NCBI GenBank assembly: GCA_003577315.1 | Contig: QEVK01000003.1 | Location: 62,001-126,000 of the forward strand | Reading direction: 5' to 3' | From: Hyphomicrobiales bacterium | GTDB lineage: Bacteria > Pseudomonadota > Alphaproteobacteria > Rhizobiales > Rhizobiaceae | Length of the DNA: 64,000 bases | Shown: piece by piece, positions 32,862 through 44,970 of the stretch | Numbering within the stretch: position 1 is the first letter of the stretch | Layout: every line of letters begins with the position of its first letter | Notes under the pieces: model-generated | What the model was told of the DNA's origin: nothing | The model's database searches: none | Seen by the model: only the letters and a program-made list of their open reading frames with translations | Made by a program: the position numbers and the translations under genes

Positions 32862-33227
32862 TCAAATCCAGTAGCGCGGCACCTTGTAGTAGTCGTAGGA
32901 CTCGTCGCGCGCCTTCTGGCCGTCGTCCCTGGTCAGGTCGCTGATGTCGTAGACGGGTGCCGCCTCGAGCTGCGCGCGGCTGAACGGCACGACATAGCCG
33001 CCGCGCTGCGGCTCGTAGTCGAGGCTCGACCACGGGATGGTGTGATACTTCTCGCCGATGCCGAGGAAGCCGCCGAAGCCGATGACGGCGAACATGATGC
33101 TGTTGGACATCTTGTCCAGCATCACGTCCTCGATGGAGCCGATGTGCTCGCCCTCGGTGTTGTAGACGTCGGTGCCGATGACGCGCGAAGCCTGGATTGC
33201 CTGGGTGTGCCCTGTGGCGGTAGCCAT
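32862..33227 (-). CDS. PRC-barrel domain protein
   Basis: A 121-residue soluble protein with a single PRC-barrel fold: [57 protein letters not shown] in two or three beta-rich units, then a polar Tyr/Asp-rich tail ([14 protein letters not shown]). PRC barrels occur in photosynthetic reaction centre H subunits, RimM and many stress-linked alphaproteobacterial proteins; the role here is unknown. AGGAG lies eight bases before its ATG. The first 106 bases overlap the 3' part of the extended kdsA frame. It separates kdsA from eno. Confidence 0.88.
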   Translation of the reverse strand: MATATGHTQAIQASRVIGTDVYNTEGEHIGSIEDVMLDKMSNSIMFAVIGFGGFLGIGEKYHTIPWSSLDYEPQRGGYVVPFSRAQLEAAPVYDISDLTRDDGQKARDESYDYYKVPRYWI

Positions 33228-34134
33228 GGTGCTTGCTCCTCTTTGGCTGCGCCCCCTTGTGCCTCTTCAATGGGCGAGGCGGGCGGAGGTTCCGAAGAGC
33301 GGATCAAAGCCCCCTTGGCGATGCGGTCGAACGCCATCAGCGTCTCGATCAGGCGCGGCATTTCGGAAAGCGGCACCATGTTGGGGCCGTCCGACGGCGC
33401 GTTGTCGGGGTCCTGGTGCGTCTCGACGAAGACGCCGGCGACGCCGACTGCAACCGCCGCGCGCGCCAGCGTTTCCACGAAGCGGCGTTCGCCGCCGGAG
33501 GAGCCGCCCTGCCCGCCCGGCTGCTGCACGGAGTGGGTGGCGTCGAAGATCACCGGCGCGCCCGTCTCGGCCATGATCGGCAAGGCGCGCATGTCGGAAA
33601 CGAGCGTGTTGTAGCCGAACGAGGCGCCGCGCTCCGTGACGAGCACGTTGGCGTTGCCGGAGTCCGTCACCTTGGCGACCACGTTCTTCATGTCCCACGG
33701 GGCGAGGAACTGGCCCTTCTTGACGTTGACCGCCCGGCCCGTCCGCGCCGCGGCGACCAGAAGGTCGGTCTGGCGCGACAGGAAGGCCGGTATCTGCAGC
33801 ACGTCGACCACCTCGGCGACCACGGCGCACTGCTCCTCGGTGTGCACGTCGGTCAGGACGGCGAGGTCGAGGTCGCGGCGGATGTCGGCGAAGATCGGCA
33901 GCGCCGCCTCCAGCCCCGCGCCGCGCCGGCCCGACAGCGAGGTGCGGTTGGCCTTGTCGAACGAGGTCTTGTAGACGAGGCCGATGCCGAGCCGGGCGCA
34001 GATCTCCTTCAGGCTGCCGGCCATGTCGAAGGCGTGCTGGCGCGATTCGAGCTGGCAGGGGCCGGCGATCAGCGCCAGCGGCGCATCGTTGGCGAAGCGG
34101 ACATTGCCGACGCTCACGCCGGGATTGGGAGCCG

Positions 34135-34138
<4 letters not shown>
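33122..34138 (-). CDS. kdsA: KDO-8-phosphate synthase with a non-conserved 3' extension
   Basis: Condenses phosphoenolpyruvate with arabinose 5-phosphate for the inner core of lipopolysaccharide. Conserved motifs are [89 protein letters not shown] and [18 protein letters not shown]. The usual protein ends soon after AFDRIAKG (about residue 278). Here no stop follows, and the frame continues for about 60 residues of Pro/Ser/Arg-rich sequence, overlapping the PRC-barrel gene by 106 bases. One base indel near 33272 would restore a stop. The ATG overlaps the VOC gene stop (ATGA). Confidence 0.92.
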
Positions 34139-36614
<2,476 letters not shown>

Positions 36615-36696
36615 TTAGCCCCGTGCGCTTGATTCCGCCAGAGGAAAAACGCGCAAACCGGCTTTTCATCCGATGACGATCGCAACACGAAGCCGC

Positions 36697-36737
36697 TTGA
36701 TCCACAGCAAGGAAGCTGCGACGACAAAAACTATCAT
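36697..36737 (+). promoter_or_regulatory. FNR/FixK-like box with a -10 element for the stress-protein gene
   Basis: TTGAT (36697-36701), CCAC, AGCAA (36706-36710) matches the FNR/FixK consensus TTGAT-N4-ATCAA at nine of ten positions. TATCAT at 36732-36737 can serve as the -10 box. The implied transcription start near 36744 puts the centre of the box at about -41, the usual class II activation position. Universal stress proteins are often low-oxygen induced. A prediction from sequence only. Confidence 0.45.
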
Positions 36738-36778
36738 CCGCGCGAAGCCTGCAACCGCCTCAACGAAGGGAGAAGCCC

Positions 36779-37189
36779 ATGTACCGCACCATCATCGTCC
36801 CCATCGACCTCTCCCAGGAGGAAAAGGGACGCAGCACCATCGACCTCGCCGTCAAGCTGGGCGGAAGCGATGTGCGGATCGTCCTCGTCAACGTGCTGGA
36901 GGAGCTGCCCGGCTACATCGCGGTCGAGCTGCCGGCCGGGCTGATGGAGCAGTCGCGCAGCGACGCGCAGGCCAAGCTGACGGCGATCGCCGCCGATGCC
37001 GGGATCGCGGCGGAGATCGTCGTGCGCACCGGCCACCCCGCCAACCAGATCCTCGAGCTGGCGGAGGAGACGGGCGCCGACCTCGTCATCGTCGCCTCGC
37101 ACCGCCCCGGCCTTCAGGACTATTTCATCGGCTCCACGGCCGGCCGCGTCGTGCGCCACGCCAATTGCTCGGTGCTGGTCGTGCGCTGA
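36779..37189 (+). CDS. Universal stress protein (UspA family)
   Basis: A 136-residue single-domain Usp of the ATP-binding type: start MYRTIIVPIDLSQEEKGRST, central VRIVLVNVLEELPGY, and the nucleotide site GADLVIVASHRPGLQDYFIGSTAGRVVRHANCSVLVV. Such proteins form dimers in the cytosol and help survival under starvation or low oxygen. GGGAGAAG precedes the ATG. It is transcribed alone, divergent from pyrG, and ends at a hairpin terminator shared with secG. The upstream FNR-like box suggests oxygen control. Confidence 0.92.
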   Translation: MYRTIIVPIDLSQEEKGRSTIDLAVKLGGSDVRIVLVNVLEELPGYIAVELPAGLMEQSRSDAQAKLTAIAADAGIAAEIVVRTGHPANQILELAEETGADLVIVASHRPGLQDYFIGSTAGRVVRHANCSVLVVR

Positions 37190-37218
37190 GCCGCCGTTCC
37201 CGCACGGCACGAAAAGGA

Positions 37219-37245
37219 AGCGGGCGCCAAGCCGCCCGCTTTTTT
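37219..37245. terminator. Intrinsic terminator between the stress-protein gene and secG
   Basis: AGCGGGCG (37219-37226) pairs with CGCCCGCT (37233-37240), six-base loop, with six T residues at 37240-37245 for rightward transcripts. The A-rich left flank (GAAAAGGA) is weaker as a U tract for secG transcripts. Confidence 0.85.
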
Positions 37246-37293
37246 CCGTCCGTCTCCGCGGCCCGCGGCTTTCGCGGGCGCAAACGGGGAAAA

Positions 37294-37674
37294 CTACTGG
37301 CCGCTCGGGACCTGCGGCTGCGCCGGCGCGGCCGGCGCAGGGGCCGCGGCGCCGTCGCTGTCGCCGCCGAGCTGGTCGAGCACGCCGCCGCTGCCGGCGG
37401 GCGCGCCCTGCTGGCCGGCCTGCGGCACGCGGTCGAGGATGTCGATGGGCTGCTCGCCGTAGCGCGCCAGCACCGACAGCGCCAGCGAGGTGGCGAAGAA
37501 CGCGGCCGCCAGGATCGCCGTGGTGCGCGTCAGCACGTTGGCGGCGCCGCGCGCGGTCATGAAGCCCGAGCCGCCGCCGATGCCGAGGCCGCCGCCTTCC
37601 GAACGCTGCATCAGCACCACGCCGACGAGGGCGAGGACGACCATCAGGTGGATGACGATGAGGATTGTCTGCAT
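37294..37674 (-). CDS. secG: Preprotein translocase subunit SecG
   Basis: Small membrane subunit that assists SecYEG protein export. The 126 residues have two membrane helices (TILIVIHLMVVLALVGVVLM and ILAAAFFATSLALSVLA) around the conserved loop QRSEGGGLGIGGGSGFMTARGAANVLTRTT. The C-terminal tail of about 50 residues is Gly/Ala/Pro/Gln-rich, as usual in alphaproteobacteria. The start at 37674 (MQTILIVI) is set by homology; the open frame upstream is antisense to nothing known and is out of frame with tpiA. It lies 137 bases downstream of tpiA. Confidence 0.93.
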   Translation of the reverse strand: MQTILIVIHLMVVLALVGVVLMQRSEGGGLGIGGGSGFMTARGAANVLTRTTAILAAAFFATSLALSVLARYGEQPIDILDRVPQAGQQGAPAGSGGVLDQLGGDSDGAAAPAPAAPAQPQVPSGQ

Positions 37675-37811
37675 GGTTCGGATTCCGGCTTTCGGTTCGC
37701 GCGGCGGGGAATGCGGGCGCGGACGCGGCTCAATACACGGCTTCGCCGCGCTTTCCAACCCATATGGCCCCGCCTTGCGGAGCAAAAAAGGCGGCGGCGG
37801 GAAAAATCGCC

Positions 37812-38576
37812 CTACAGCGAGCGATAGGCTTCGGCGATGCCGAGGAAATCGGACGCCTTGAGGCTCGCCCCGCCGACCAGCGCGCCGTCGACATTGGCGA
37901 CGGCCATCAGCTCGGCCGCGTTGGATGGCTTGACCGAGCCGCCGTAGAGGATGCGCATATGAGCGGCCTGGTCGCCGACGACCCTGGCCAGCTCCGCCCG
38001 GATGTGGGCGTGGGCGGCCGCGACGTCGGCGGTCGACGGCGTCAGGCCGGTGCCGATCGCCCATACCGGCTCGTAGGCGACCACCGTGGTGGCGGGTGTG
38101 GCGCTCGCCGGCACGGAGCCCGCGATCTGCCGCGACAGCACCGAAAGCGTCTTGCCCGCCTCGCGCTCGGCGCGCGTCTCGCCGACGCACACGATGGCGG
38201 AAATGCCGGCCCGCCAGGCGGCGTCGGCCTTGGCATGCACGGCCCCGTCGGTCTCGCCGTGGTCGATGCGGCGCTCCGAATGGCCGACGATGACGAAGGA
38301 GGCGCCGGCATCCTTGAGCATCTCGGCCGAGACGTCGCCGGTATGCGCGCCGCTTTCGCGGGCGTGGCAGTCCTGGCCGCCGGTGCGCACCGGCGTGTCG
38401 CGCAGCGTCTCGGAAGCCCGCCACAGAAGCGTCGCGGGCACGCAAACGAGCGCGTCGACCTCCGTGTCCAGCCCGTGCATGAAGCCCTTGCCGATGGCGA
38501 TCAGTTCCGACAGCGAGGCGCTGGTGCCGTTCATCTTCCAGTTGCCGGCGACGAGCGGACGAATACCGGGGGTCAT
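37812..38576 (-). CDS. tpiA: Triosephosphate isomerase
   Basis: Interconverts dihydroxyacetone phosphate and glyceraldehyde 3-phosphate. The 254 residues have catalytic Lys in VAGNWKMNG, His in [10 protein letters not shown], Glu in [13 protein letters not shown], and the phosphate loop [12 protein letters not shown] with [14 protein letters not shown]. The ATG has GGAAGGA upstream. It is divergent from the foldase gene ppiD-like and upstream of secG, the normal order in this group. Confidence 0.97.
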   Translation of the reverse strand: MTPGIRPLVAGNWKMNGTSASLSELIAIGKGFMHGLDTEVDALVCVPATLLWRASETLRDTPVRTGGQDCHARESGAHTGDVSAEMLKDAGASFVIVGHSERRIDHGETDGAVHAKADAAWRAGISAIVCVGETRAEREAGKTLSVLSRQIAGSVPASATPATTVVAYEPVWAIGTGLTPSTADVAAAHAHIRAELARVVGDQAAHMRILYGGSVKPSNAAELMAVANVDGALVGGASLKASDFLGIAEAYRSL

Positions 38577-38724
38577 CGGGCGGGTCCTTCCTTACCTGTG
38601 GCCATCCTTGGGTCTGGTGCCTGGCTTCCTAGCAAAAACCGGGCACAAAGCAATCGACACCGGCGGGGAAGGACGGTATTGCCGTCTCCTGGTAAACGGA
38701 CACCGCTCGGGAACACGTCACGCG

Positions 38725-40611
38725 ATGCTCACTCTTCTCAGAAACGCCGCCGGGACCTGGGTCGCCAAGCTGCTGCTGATCCTGCTGGTGCTTTCTTTCG
38801 CGGTCTGGGGCATTTCCGGGCAGATCACGGGCGGCTTCGGCTCGCATGTGGTCAGCGTCGGCAAGACGCGGGTGTCGATCAACGAGTTCCGCCTCGCCTA
38901 CGACCGGCAGGTCCAGCAGTTCTCGCAGCAGTTCGGCCGGCCGATCACGCGCGAGCAGGCGCAGGCGTTCGGCATCGACCAGATGGTGCTGGCCCAGCTC
39001 GTCGCCGGCGCGGTGCTGGACGAGCAGGCGCGCGAGATGCGGCTCGGCCTGTCGCGCGACCGGCTGGCGACGCTCACCGCCGAGGACCCGGCGTTCCGCG
39101 GGCCGGACGGCCGCTTCGACCGCAACCAGTTCGAATGGGTGCTGCGCCAGGTCGGCATGTCGCCCAACGACTACCTGAAGAATCGCAGCCAGGTCGCGGT
39201 GCGCCAGCAGATCGTCGAGGCCGTCTCCGACGGCATGACGGCGCCGCAGGCGCTGCTGCGGGCCGTCTCGCTCTATTCGGGCGAGGACCGCACGGTCGAG
39301 TATCTGGTGGTGCCGCGCTCGCTGGTCGAGCCGGTCGAGGCGCCGTCGCAGGAGGCCGTGACCGCGTGGTTCGAGGCCAACAAGGCCACCTACGCCGCGC
39401 CCGAATACCGCACCGTCTCCTACGTCAAGCTGGAGCCGGACGACATCGCCGACCCGGCGGCCATCGCCGACGACGAGGTGCGCGCCTATTACGAGCGCAA
39501 CCTGTCGCGCTTCACCAGGGCCGAGCGGCGCACCATCGAGCAGATCGTGTTCGCCGACGAGGCGGCGGCAAGCGCCGCGCTGGAGAAGATCCGCGGCGGC
39601 GCCACCTTCGAGGAGATCGTGGCGGCCGAGGGCAAGACCATGGCCGACGCCCTGCTCGGCACCTTCGAGAAGGACCGCGTCGCCGACCCGGCCATCGCGG
39701 AAGCCGCCTTCGGCGTGGCGCAGGGCGAGGTCAGCGACGTCGTCGCCGGCACGTTCGGGCCGATCCTGCTGCGCGTGACGCAGATCGAGCCCCAGCATGT
39801 CAGCCCCTTCGAGGAGGTCGCCCCGACGATCCGCGCGGAGCTGGCGCTCGACGAGGCCAACCGCGTGCTGCTCGACGTCCATGACGCCTATGAGGACGCC
39901 CGCGCCGGCGGCGACTCCATGGTCGAGGCCGCAGCCAGGCAGCGGCTCAAGGTGGTGACCGTCGAGGCCGTCGACCGCAACGGCCGCACGCCCGACGGCA
40001 CGATCCTGACCGACCTGCCGCAGTCGAGCGAGCTGCTGCGCGAGGCCTTCGAGGCCGAGCCCGGGATGGAGAACCCGCCGATCAGCATCGGCTCGGTCGG
40101 CTTCCTGTTCTACGAGGTCGACGCGGTGACGCCGGCGCGCGAGCGTACCCTCGACGAGGTGCGCGACCGCGTGGCCGCGGACTGGACGGCGAGCGAGGCC
40201 TCGACGCGGCTGGCGGCCAGGGCCGCCGAGGTCGAGAAAGCGCTTTCTGGCGGCACGTCCATGGTCGAGCTGGCGACGGAGCTCGGCATCGAGGTGCAGA
40301 CGCGGCGCGGCCTGAAGCGCGACGGCAGCGACGCCGATCTCGGCGAGGCCGGCATCGCCGCCGTGTTCGGCGTGACGCGCGGCGAAACCGGCATCACGCC
40401 CGGTGCTGGCGGCGATTCGCAGATCGTCTTCCGCGTCACCGATGTCGTCCACCCCGTGGACGCCGGCCCGGACGCGGTGCCGCCGCAGGTGCGCGATCGC
40501 TTCGCCAGCGGCCTCGCCGACGACCTTCTCGACCAGCTCGTGACCCGGCTGCAGGGCCAGTACGAGGTGAGGATCGACCGCGCCGCCATGCAGCAGGCGC
40601 TGAGCTTCTGA
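38725..40611 (+). CDS. Membrane-anchored peptidylprolyl isomerase (PpiD/SurA-like foldase)
   Basis: Periplasmic folding helper anchored in the inner membrane near the Sec exit. The 628 residues have one N-terminal helix ([20 protein letters not shown]), a SurA_N-like helical domain ([34 protein letters not shown]), a parvulin domain at about 240-340 ([56 protein letters not shown]), and a second partial C-terminal domain. Start ATG 38725 is directly before the helix. It leads a rightward cluster with trpD, trpC, moaC and moeA, seven bases before trpD. Confidence 0.92.
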   Translation: MLTLLRNAAGTWVAKLLLILLVLSFAVWGISGQITGGFGSHVVSVGKTRVSINEFRLAYDRQVQQFSQQFGRPITREQAQAFGIDQMVLAQLVAGAVLDEQAREMRLGLSRDRLATLTAEDPAFRGPDGRFDRNQFEWVLRQVGMSPNDYLKNRSQVAVRQQIVEAVSDGMTAPQALLRAVSLYSGEDRTVEYLVVPRSLVEPVEAPSQEAVTAWFEANKATYAAPEYRTVSYVKLEPDDIADPAAIADDEVRAYYERNLSRFTRAERRTIEQIVFADEAAASAALEKIRGGATFEEIVAAEGKTMADALLGTFEKDRVADPAIAEAAFGVAQGEVSDVVAGTFGPILLRVTQIEPQHVSPFEEVAPTIRAELALDEANRVLLDVHDAYEDARAGGDSMVEAAARQRLKVVTVEAVDRNGRTPDGTILTDLPQSSELLREAFEAEPGMENPPISIGSVGFLFYEVDAVTPARERTLDEVRDRVAADWTASEASTRLAARAAEVEKALSGGTSMVELATELGIEVQTRRGLKRDGSDADLGEAGIAAVFGVTRGETGITPGAGGDSQIVFRVTDVVHPVDAGPDAVPPQVRDRFASGLADDLLDQLVTRLQGQYEVRIDRAAMQQALSF

Positions 40612-40618
40612 GGCGACG

Positions 40619-41644
40619 ATGGCGGATCTGAAAGCCCATATCGCGAAGGTCGCCGACGGCACGGCGCTGTCGTTCGAGGAGGCGCGCGAGGCATTCGACA
40701 TCATCATGTCCGGCGAGGCGACCCCGAGTCAGATCGGCGGCTTCCTGATGGCGCTGCGCGTGCGCGGCGAGACCGTGGCCGAGATTTCCGGCGCGGTCGC
40801 CACCATGCGGGCCAAGATGCTGCCGGTGAAGGCGCCGGCCAACGCCATCGACATCGTGGGCACCGGCGGCGACGCCTCCGGCTCCTACAACGTGTCGACC
40901 TGCGCCGCCTTCATCGTCGCCGGCGCCGGCGTGCCGGTGGCCAAGCACGGCAACCGCGCCCTTTCCTCGAAGTCCGGCGCGGCCGACACGCTGGCCGCGC
41001 TCGGCGTCGACATCGAGATCGGGCCGCAGGCGATCGCCACCTGCATCGAGGAAGCCGGCGTCGGCTTCATGTTCGCGCCCTCCCATCACTCGGCCATGCG
41101 CCATGTCGGGCCGACGCGCGTCGAGCTCGGCACGCGCACCATCTTCAACCTGCTCGGGCCGCTGTCCAATCCCGCGGGGGTGAAGCGCCAGCTCGTCGGC
41201 GTGTTCTCGCCGCGCTGGGTCGAGCCCGTCGCCGAGGTGCTGAAGGAGCTGGGCTCGGAATCGGTCTGGGTCGTGCACGGCGACGGCCTCGACGAGATGA
41301 CCACGGCCGGCACCACGCAGGTCGCGGCGCTGGAAGGCGGCAGGATCAGGACCTTCGAGATCGAGCCGGAGGAAGTCGGGCTCGCCCGCGTGACCCGGCA
41401 GGAGCTGAAGGGCGCGGACGCCGCCCACAACGCGGCGGCGCTGCGCGCCGTGCTGGCCGGCGAGAAGAACCCCTATCGCGACATCGCGCTGCTCAATGCC
41501 GGCGGGGCGCTGGTGGTGGCCGGCAGGGCCAGGGACCTCGCCGAAGGCATCGAGATCGCCACCCGCTCCATCGACAACGGCTCGGCCGCCTCGGTGCTCG
41601 GGTTGCTGGCGCACGTTTCCAACCGGCGGGACAACCCGGCATGA
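40619..41644 (+). CDS. trpD: Anthranilate phosphoribosyltransferase
   Basis: Second step of tryptophan synthesis: joins anthranilate to PRPP. The 341 residues have the PRPP motif [21 protein letters not shown], the anthranilate and Mg sites [61 protein letters not shown] and [12 protein letters not shown]. It ends in ATGA overlapping trpC. trpE/G and the rest of the pathway lie elsewhere, the usual split arrangement in rhizobia. Confidence 0.97.
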   Translation: MADLKAHIAKVADGTALSFEEAREAFDIIMSGEATPSQIGGFLMALRVRGETVAEISGAVATMRAKMLPVKAPANAIDIVGTGGDASGSYNVSTCAAFIVAGAGVPVAKHGNRALSSKSGAADTLAALGVDIEIGPQAIATCIEEAGVGFMFAPSHHSAMRHVGPTRVELGTRTIFNLLGPLSNPAGVKRQLVGVFSPRWVEPVAEVLKELGSESVWVVHGDGLDEMTTAGTTQVAALEGGRIRTFEIEPEEVGLARVTRQELKGADAAHNAAALRAVLAGEKNPYRDIALLNAGGALVVAGRARDLAEGIEIATRSIDNGSAASVLGLLAHVSNRRDNPA

Positions 41645-42456
41645 GCGACATCCTGCGCCGCATCGAAACCTACAAGCGCGAGGAGATCGCGGCGGCGAAG
41701 TCCGCCGTGCCGCTGGCGGAGATCAAGGCGCGCGCCGCCGACGCGCCGCCGACGCGCGGCTTCCGCGCGGCAATAGAGGCGAAGCACGGCGCCGGCTTCT
41801 TCGCGCTCATCGCCGAGATCAAGAAGGCGAGCCCGTCCAGGGGCCTGATCCGCGCCGATTTCGACCCGCCGTCGCTGGCGCGCGCCTACGAGGCCGGGGG
41901 CGCGGCGTGCCTGTCGGTGCTGACCGACCGCCCCTCCTTCCAGGGCGCGCCCGAGTTCCTGACCGCAGCGCGCGCAGCCACCGCCCTGCCCGCGCTGCGC
42001 AAGGATTTCATGTTCGAGCCCTATCAGGTACACGAGGCGCGCAGCTGGGGCGCGGACGCGATCCTCGTCATCATGGCGAGCGTCTCCGACGAGGAGGCGC
42101 GCGCGCTGGAGGACGAGGCGCACGGCCTCGGCATGGACGTGCTGGTCGAGGTGCACGACGAGGCGGAGCTGGAGCGGGCGCTGAAGCGGCTTTCCTCGCC
42201 GCTTCTGGGCATCAACAACCGCAACCTGCGCACCTTCGAGGTCAGCCTCGAGACCAGCGAGCGGCTCGCCCGGCTCATCCCGTCGGACCGCGTCGTGGTC
42301 GGCGAAAGCGGCATCTTCACCCATGACGACTGCCTGCGGCTGCGCCGCAGCGGCATCGCGACCTTCCTCGTCGGCGAAAGCCTGATGCGGCAGGACGACG
42401 TGGCGGCGGCGACCCGCGCGCTGATCGGCGACGGCGCGGCGCGGGCGGCGGAATAG
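41641..42456 (+). CDS. trpC: Indole-3-glycerol phosphate synthase
   Basis: Closes the indole ring in tryptophan synthesis. A 271-residue TIM barrel with [24 protein letters not shown] (catalytic Lys and Glu), [64 protein letters not shown] and [31 protein letters not shown]. It is not fused to TrpF. Its start overlaps trpD by four bases, and moaC follows after five bases. Confidence 0.97.
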   Translation: MSDILRRIETYKREEIAAAKSAVPLAEIKARAADAPPTRGFRAAIEAKHGAGFFALIAEIKKASPSRGLIRADFDPPSLARAYEAGGAACLSVLTDRPSFQGAPEFLTAARAATALPALRKDFMFEPYQVHEARSWGADAILVIMASVSDEEARALEDEAHGLGMDVLVEVHDEAELERALKRLSSPLLGINNRNLRTFEVSLETSERLARLIPSDRVVVGESGIFTHDDCLRLRRSGIATFLVGESLMRQDDVAAATRALIGDGAARAAE

Positions 42457-42461
42457 ACGCG

Positions 42462-42956
42462 ATGGCCCGGCTCACCCATCTCGGCGCGGCCGGCGAGGCG
42501 AGCATGGTCGATGTCGGCGGCAAGGACGAGACCGAGCGCACGGCGGTCGCGGAAGGCGCGGTCGTCATGGAGCCGCGCACGCTCGCCACGATCCTCGAAG
42601 GCAACGCGAAGAAGGGCGACGTCATCGGCGCGGCGCGCATCGCCGGCATCATGGCCGCCAAGCGCACGCACGAGCTGATCCCGCTCTGCCACCCGCTGCT
42701 TCTGACGAAGGTGTCGGTCGAGATCGAGCCGGACGAGGCGCTGCCGGGCCTGCGCGTGACCGCGCTGGCGCGCGTGACGGGCCGCACCGGCGTCGAGATG
42801 GAGGCGCTGACCGCCGCCTCGGTCGCCTGCCTGACGATCTACGACATGGCCAAGGCCGTGGACCGCGGCATGACCATCACCGGCATCAGGCTGGTGGAGA
42901 AGAGCGGCGGCAAGTCGGGCGATTTCCGCCGGGCCGGGACCCGGGCGAAGGGCTGA
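42462..42956 (+). CDS. moaC: Cyclic pyranopterin monophosphate synthase
   Basis: Second step of molybdenum cofactor synthesis. The 164 residues have the family motifs [47 protein letters not shown], the active-site [32 protein letters not shown], and the C-terminal [14 protein letters not shown]. It is packed between trpC and moeA (one-base gap) and is co-transcribed with them. Confidence 0.97.
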   Translation: MARLTHLGAAGEASMVDVGGKDETERTAVAEGAVVMEPRTLATILEGNAKKGDVIGAARIAGIMAAKRTHELIPLCHPLLLTKVSVEIEPDEALPGLRVTALARVTGRTGVEMEALTAASVACLTIYDMAKAVDRGMTITGIRLVEKSGGKSGDFRRAGTRAKG

Positions 42957-42957
42957 G

Positions 42958-44166
42958 ATGGCCGGGCTGCTTCCCGTCGACGAGGCGCTGGCGCGGGTTC
43001 TCGACGGCGCGGCGCCCCTGCCCGACGAGGAGATCGATCTGGCTGACGCGGCCGGCAGGGTGCTGGCCGCCGACGTCGTCGCCAGCCGGGCGCAGCCGCC
43101 CTTCCCCGCCTCCGCCATGGACGGCTACGCCGTGCGCGCCGCCGATGTCGCCGCCGCGCCGGCCAGGCTTTCCGTCATCGGCCGGTCGGCCGCCGGCAGG
43201 CGCTTTGCGGGGCGCGTCGGACCCGGCGAGGCGGTGCGCATCTTCACCGGCGCGCCGGTGCCCGACGGCGCCGACGCCATCCTCATCCAGGAAGACGCGG
43301 GCGATCTCGGCGACGGCGCGATCGAGGCGCGCGAGGCCGTGCAGGCCGGGCGCCACATCCGCCGCGCCGGGCTCGATTTCGCGGCGGGCGAGGCGCTGCT
43401 TGCGGCCGGGCGGCTGCTCGACGCGGCGGCGCTGTCGCTGGCGGCCGCGGCGAACCGGCCGCGCCTTCGCGTCGTGCGCCGGCCGCTGGTCGCGATCCTC
43501 GCCACCGGCGACGAGCTCGTCGCGCCGGGAGCGCAGCCCGCACCCGACCAGATCGTCGCCTCCAACGGCCTCGGCGTCGCCGCGCTGGTGCGCGAGGCCG
43601 GCGGCGCCGCGCTCGACCTCGGCATCGTGCCGGACCACGAGGGGCGCATCCGCGCCGCCGTCCGCGGCGCGCTCGATGCGGGCGCGGACGTGATCGTCAC
43701 GCTCGGCGGCGCCTCGGTCGGCGACCGCGACCTCGTGGGGGCGGCCCTTGCCGCCGAAGGCATGATGCCCGGATTCTGGAAGATCGCCATGCGTCCCGGC
43801 AAGCCGCTGATGTTCGGTCGGCTCGGGGCCGCGCGCGTGCTCGGCCTGCCGGGCAACCCGGTGTCGAGCCTGGTGTGCTCGCATCTGTTCCTGAAGCCGC
43901 TGGTGGCGGCGCTGGCGGGCCTCCCCTTCGCGCCGGATCTGCGCGAGGCGGCGCTCGGCGCGCCGATGAAGGCCAACGACCACCGCCAGGACTATGTGCG
44001 CGCCGTGGCGGCGATGCGGGACGGCCGGCTGGTGGCGACGCCGTTCGCGACGCAGGATTCCTCGATGCTGAAGACGATGGCGGCCGCGAACGCGCTGATC
44101 GTGCGGCCGCCCCACGCGCCGGACGCGCCCGCGGGCGCGGCGTGCCGCGTGCTGATGCTGCGCTGA
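42958..44166 (+). CDS. moeA: Molybdopterin molybdenumtransferase
   Basis: Inserts molybdate into adenylated molybdopterin. The 402 residues have the MoeA N-terminal domains (RAQPPFPASAMDGYAVRAADVA, VRIFTGAPVPDGADAILIQEDA), the molybdate-binding core VAILATGDELVAPG, QIVASNGLGVAALVREAGG, VTLGGASVGDRDLV, KIAMRPGKPLMFGRLG, VLGLPGNPVSSLV, and the C-terminal beta barrel. It is the last gene of the ppiD-trpDC-moaC-moeA run. In related genomes lexA usually follows; here it does not. Confidence 0.96.
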   Translation: MAGLLPVDEALARVLDGAAPLPDEEIDLADAAGRVLAADVVASRAQPPFPASAMDGYAVRAADVAAAPARLSVIGRSAAGRRFAGRVGPGEAVRIFTGAPVPDGADAILIQEDAGDLGDGAIEAREAVQAGRHIRRAGLDFAAGEALLAAGRLLDAAALSLAAAANRPRLRVVRRPLVAILATGDELVAPGAQPAPDQIVASNGLGVAALVREAGGAALDLGIVPDHEGRIRAAVRGALDAGADVIVTLGGASVGDRDLVGAALAAEGMMPGFWKIAMRPGKPLMFGRLGAARVLGLPGNPVSSLVCSHLFLKPLVAALAGLPFAPDLREAALGAPMKANDHRQDYVRAVAAMRDGRLVATPFATQDSSMLKTMAAANALIVRPPHAPDAPAGAACRVLMLR

Positions 44167-44224
44167 AGCGCCACGCCGCACCTGCGGAACCGGGCACGAG
44201 CATTGCACGCCGGCGGCATTTTCG

Positions 44225-44249
44225 GGAACCAATCCCCACTCGTTCTGTT
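44225..44249 (+). promoter_or_regulatory. Candidate EcfG-type general-stress promoter of the BA14K gene
   Basis: GGAAC (44225-44229), 16 bases, then TGTT (44246-44249) closely fits the alphaproteobacterial EcfG/RpoE2 pattern GGAAC-N16/17-CGTT. It is 47 bases upstream of the start codon. No good sigma-70 pair competes there, though TATGAT at 44249-44254 is a possible -10 box. Confidence 0.35.
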
Positions 44250-44295
44250 ATGATTTCGATGAAGGGCGATTTGCTGACCATTACAGGAGGTCACG

Positions 44296-44802
44296 ATGTT
44301 GAAGATCGTTTCCAGCGTATGCGCGGCGGCGATGGTGCTGTCGCTGCCGCTGACCACGCCGGGCTTCGCCATACCGAAGGCCCCGCCGGCCCAGGTCGAA
44401 CAGGGCCGGGTGATGCTGGTGCAGGGCGACGGCAATCTCGACCGCCTCGTCAATCCCTCCCGGCGCGAGTGGCGCGGCGACCGCGACTGGCGGCGCGGCG
44501 ACCACCGCGCAAGCAGGGACTGGGTGCGCCGCGGCGATTCCTACTATCTGCGCGGCCATCGCGGCTACCGGCACCATCGTCCGGGCTATCGCCATTACAA
44601 TGGCTGGTGGTTCCCGCCGGCAGCCTTCATCGCCGGCGCCATCATCGGCGGCGCCATGGCCAACCCGCCGGTAGAATATCGCCCGCGCGGCAACGCCCAT
44701 ATCGACTGGTGTTATGCACGCTACCGTTCATATCGCGCCTCGGACAACACCTTCCAGCCCTATAACGGCCCGCGCCGCCAGTGCGTGTCGCCCTACGGCT
44801 GA
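44296..44802 (+). CDS. BA14K family exported protein
   Basis: A 168-residue secreted protein with a signal peptide ([24 protein letters not shown]), a basic middle rich in Arg, Asp, Gly and Tyr ([27 protein letters not shown]), a hydrophobic patch ([18 protein letters not shown]) and the C-terminal BA14K domain ([29 protein letters not shown]) with two conserved cysteines. BA14K was first described as a Brucella immunoreactive, lectin-like protein. AGGAGG lies six bases before the ATG. It is monocistronic and closed by an intrinsic terminator. Confidence 0.9.
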   Translation: MLKIVSSVCAAAMVLSLPLTTPGFAIPKAPPAQVEQGRVMLVQGDGNLDRLVNPSRREWRGDRDWRRGDHRASRDWVRRGDSYYLRGHRGYRHHRPGYRHYNGWWFPPAAFIAGAIIGGAMANPPVEYRPRGNAHIDWCYARYRSYRASDNTFQPYNGPRRQCVSPYG

Positions 44803-44837
44803 TTGGCAGTCCCGCGACGGAGATGTCCGAAACGACG

Positions 44838-44864
44838 AAACCCCGCCGGTCCGGCGGGGTTTTT
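44838..44864. terminator. Intrinsic terminator after the BA14K gene
   Basis: CCCCGCC (44841-44847) pairs with GGCGGGG (44853-44859) around a GGTCC loop, with AAA on the left and five T residues (44860-44864) on the right, so it can act on transcripts from either direction. Confidence 0.88.
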
Positions 44865-44875
44865 CGTTACGCGGC

Positions 44876-44970
44876 GGCTGGATCGTTTCGCAGAAACGGT
44901 GAAACGATCCAGCCCTCTGTTTTCCGCAAGCCCAGGAAAAATGCCCCACACTTTTCCTGGAATTGCCCTA
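44876..44970. repeat. Composite palindromic element between the BA14K gene and putA
   Basis: GGCTGGATCGTTTC (44876-44889) is perfectly inverted as GAAACGATCCAGCC (44901-44914), a 14-base stem with an 11-base loop. Next, AGGAAAA (44934-44940) is inverted as TTTTCCT (44952-44958). The right end shares CACACTTTTCCTGGAATTGC with the element at 13649-13696. Read leftward, the element edge supplies the TAG stop of putA. Confidence 0.72.
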
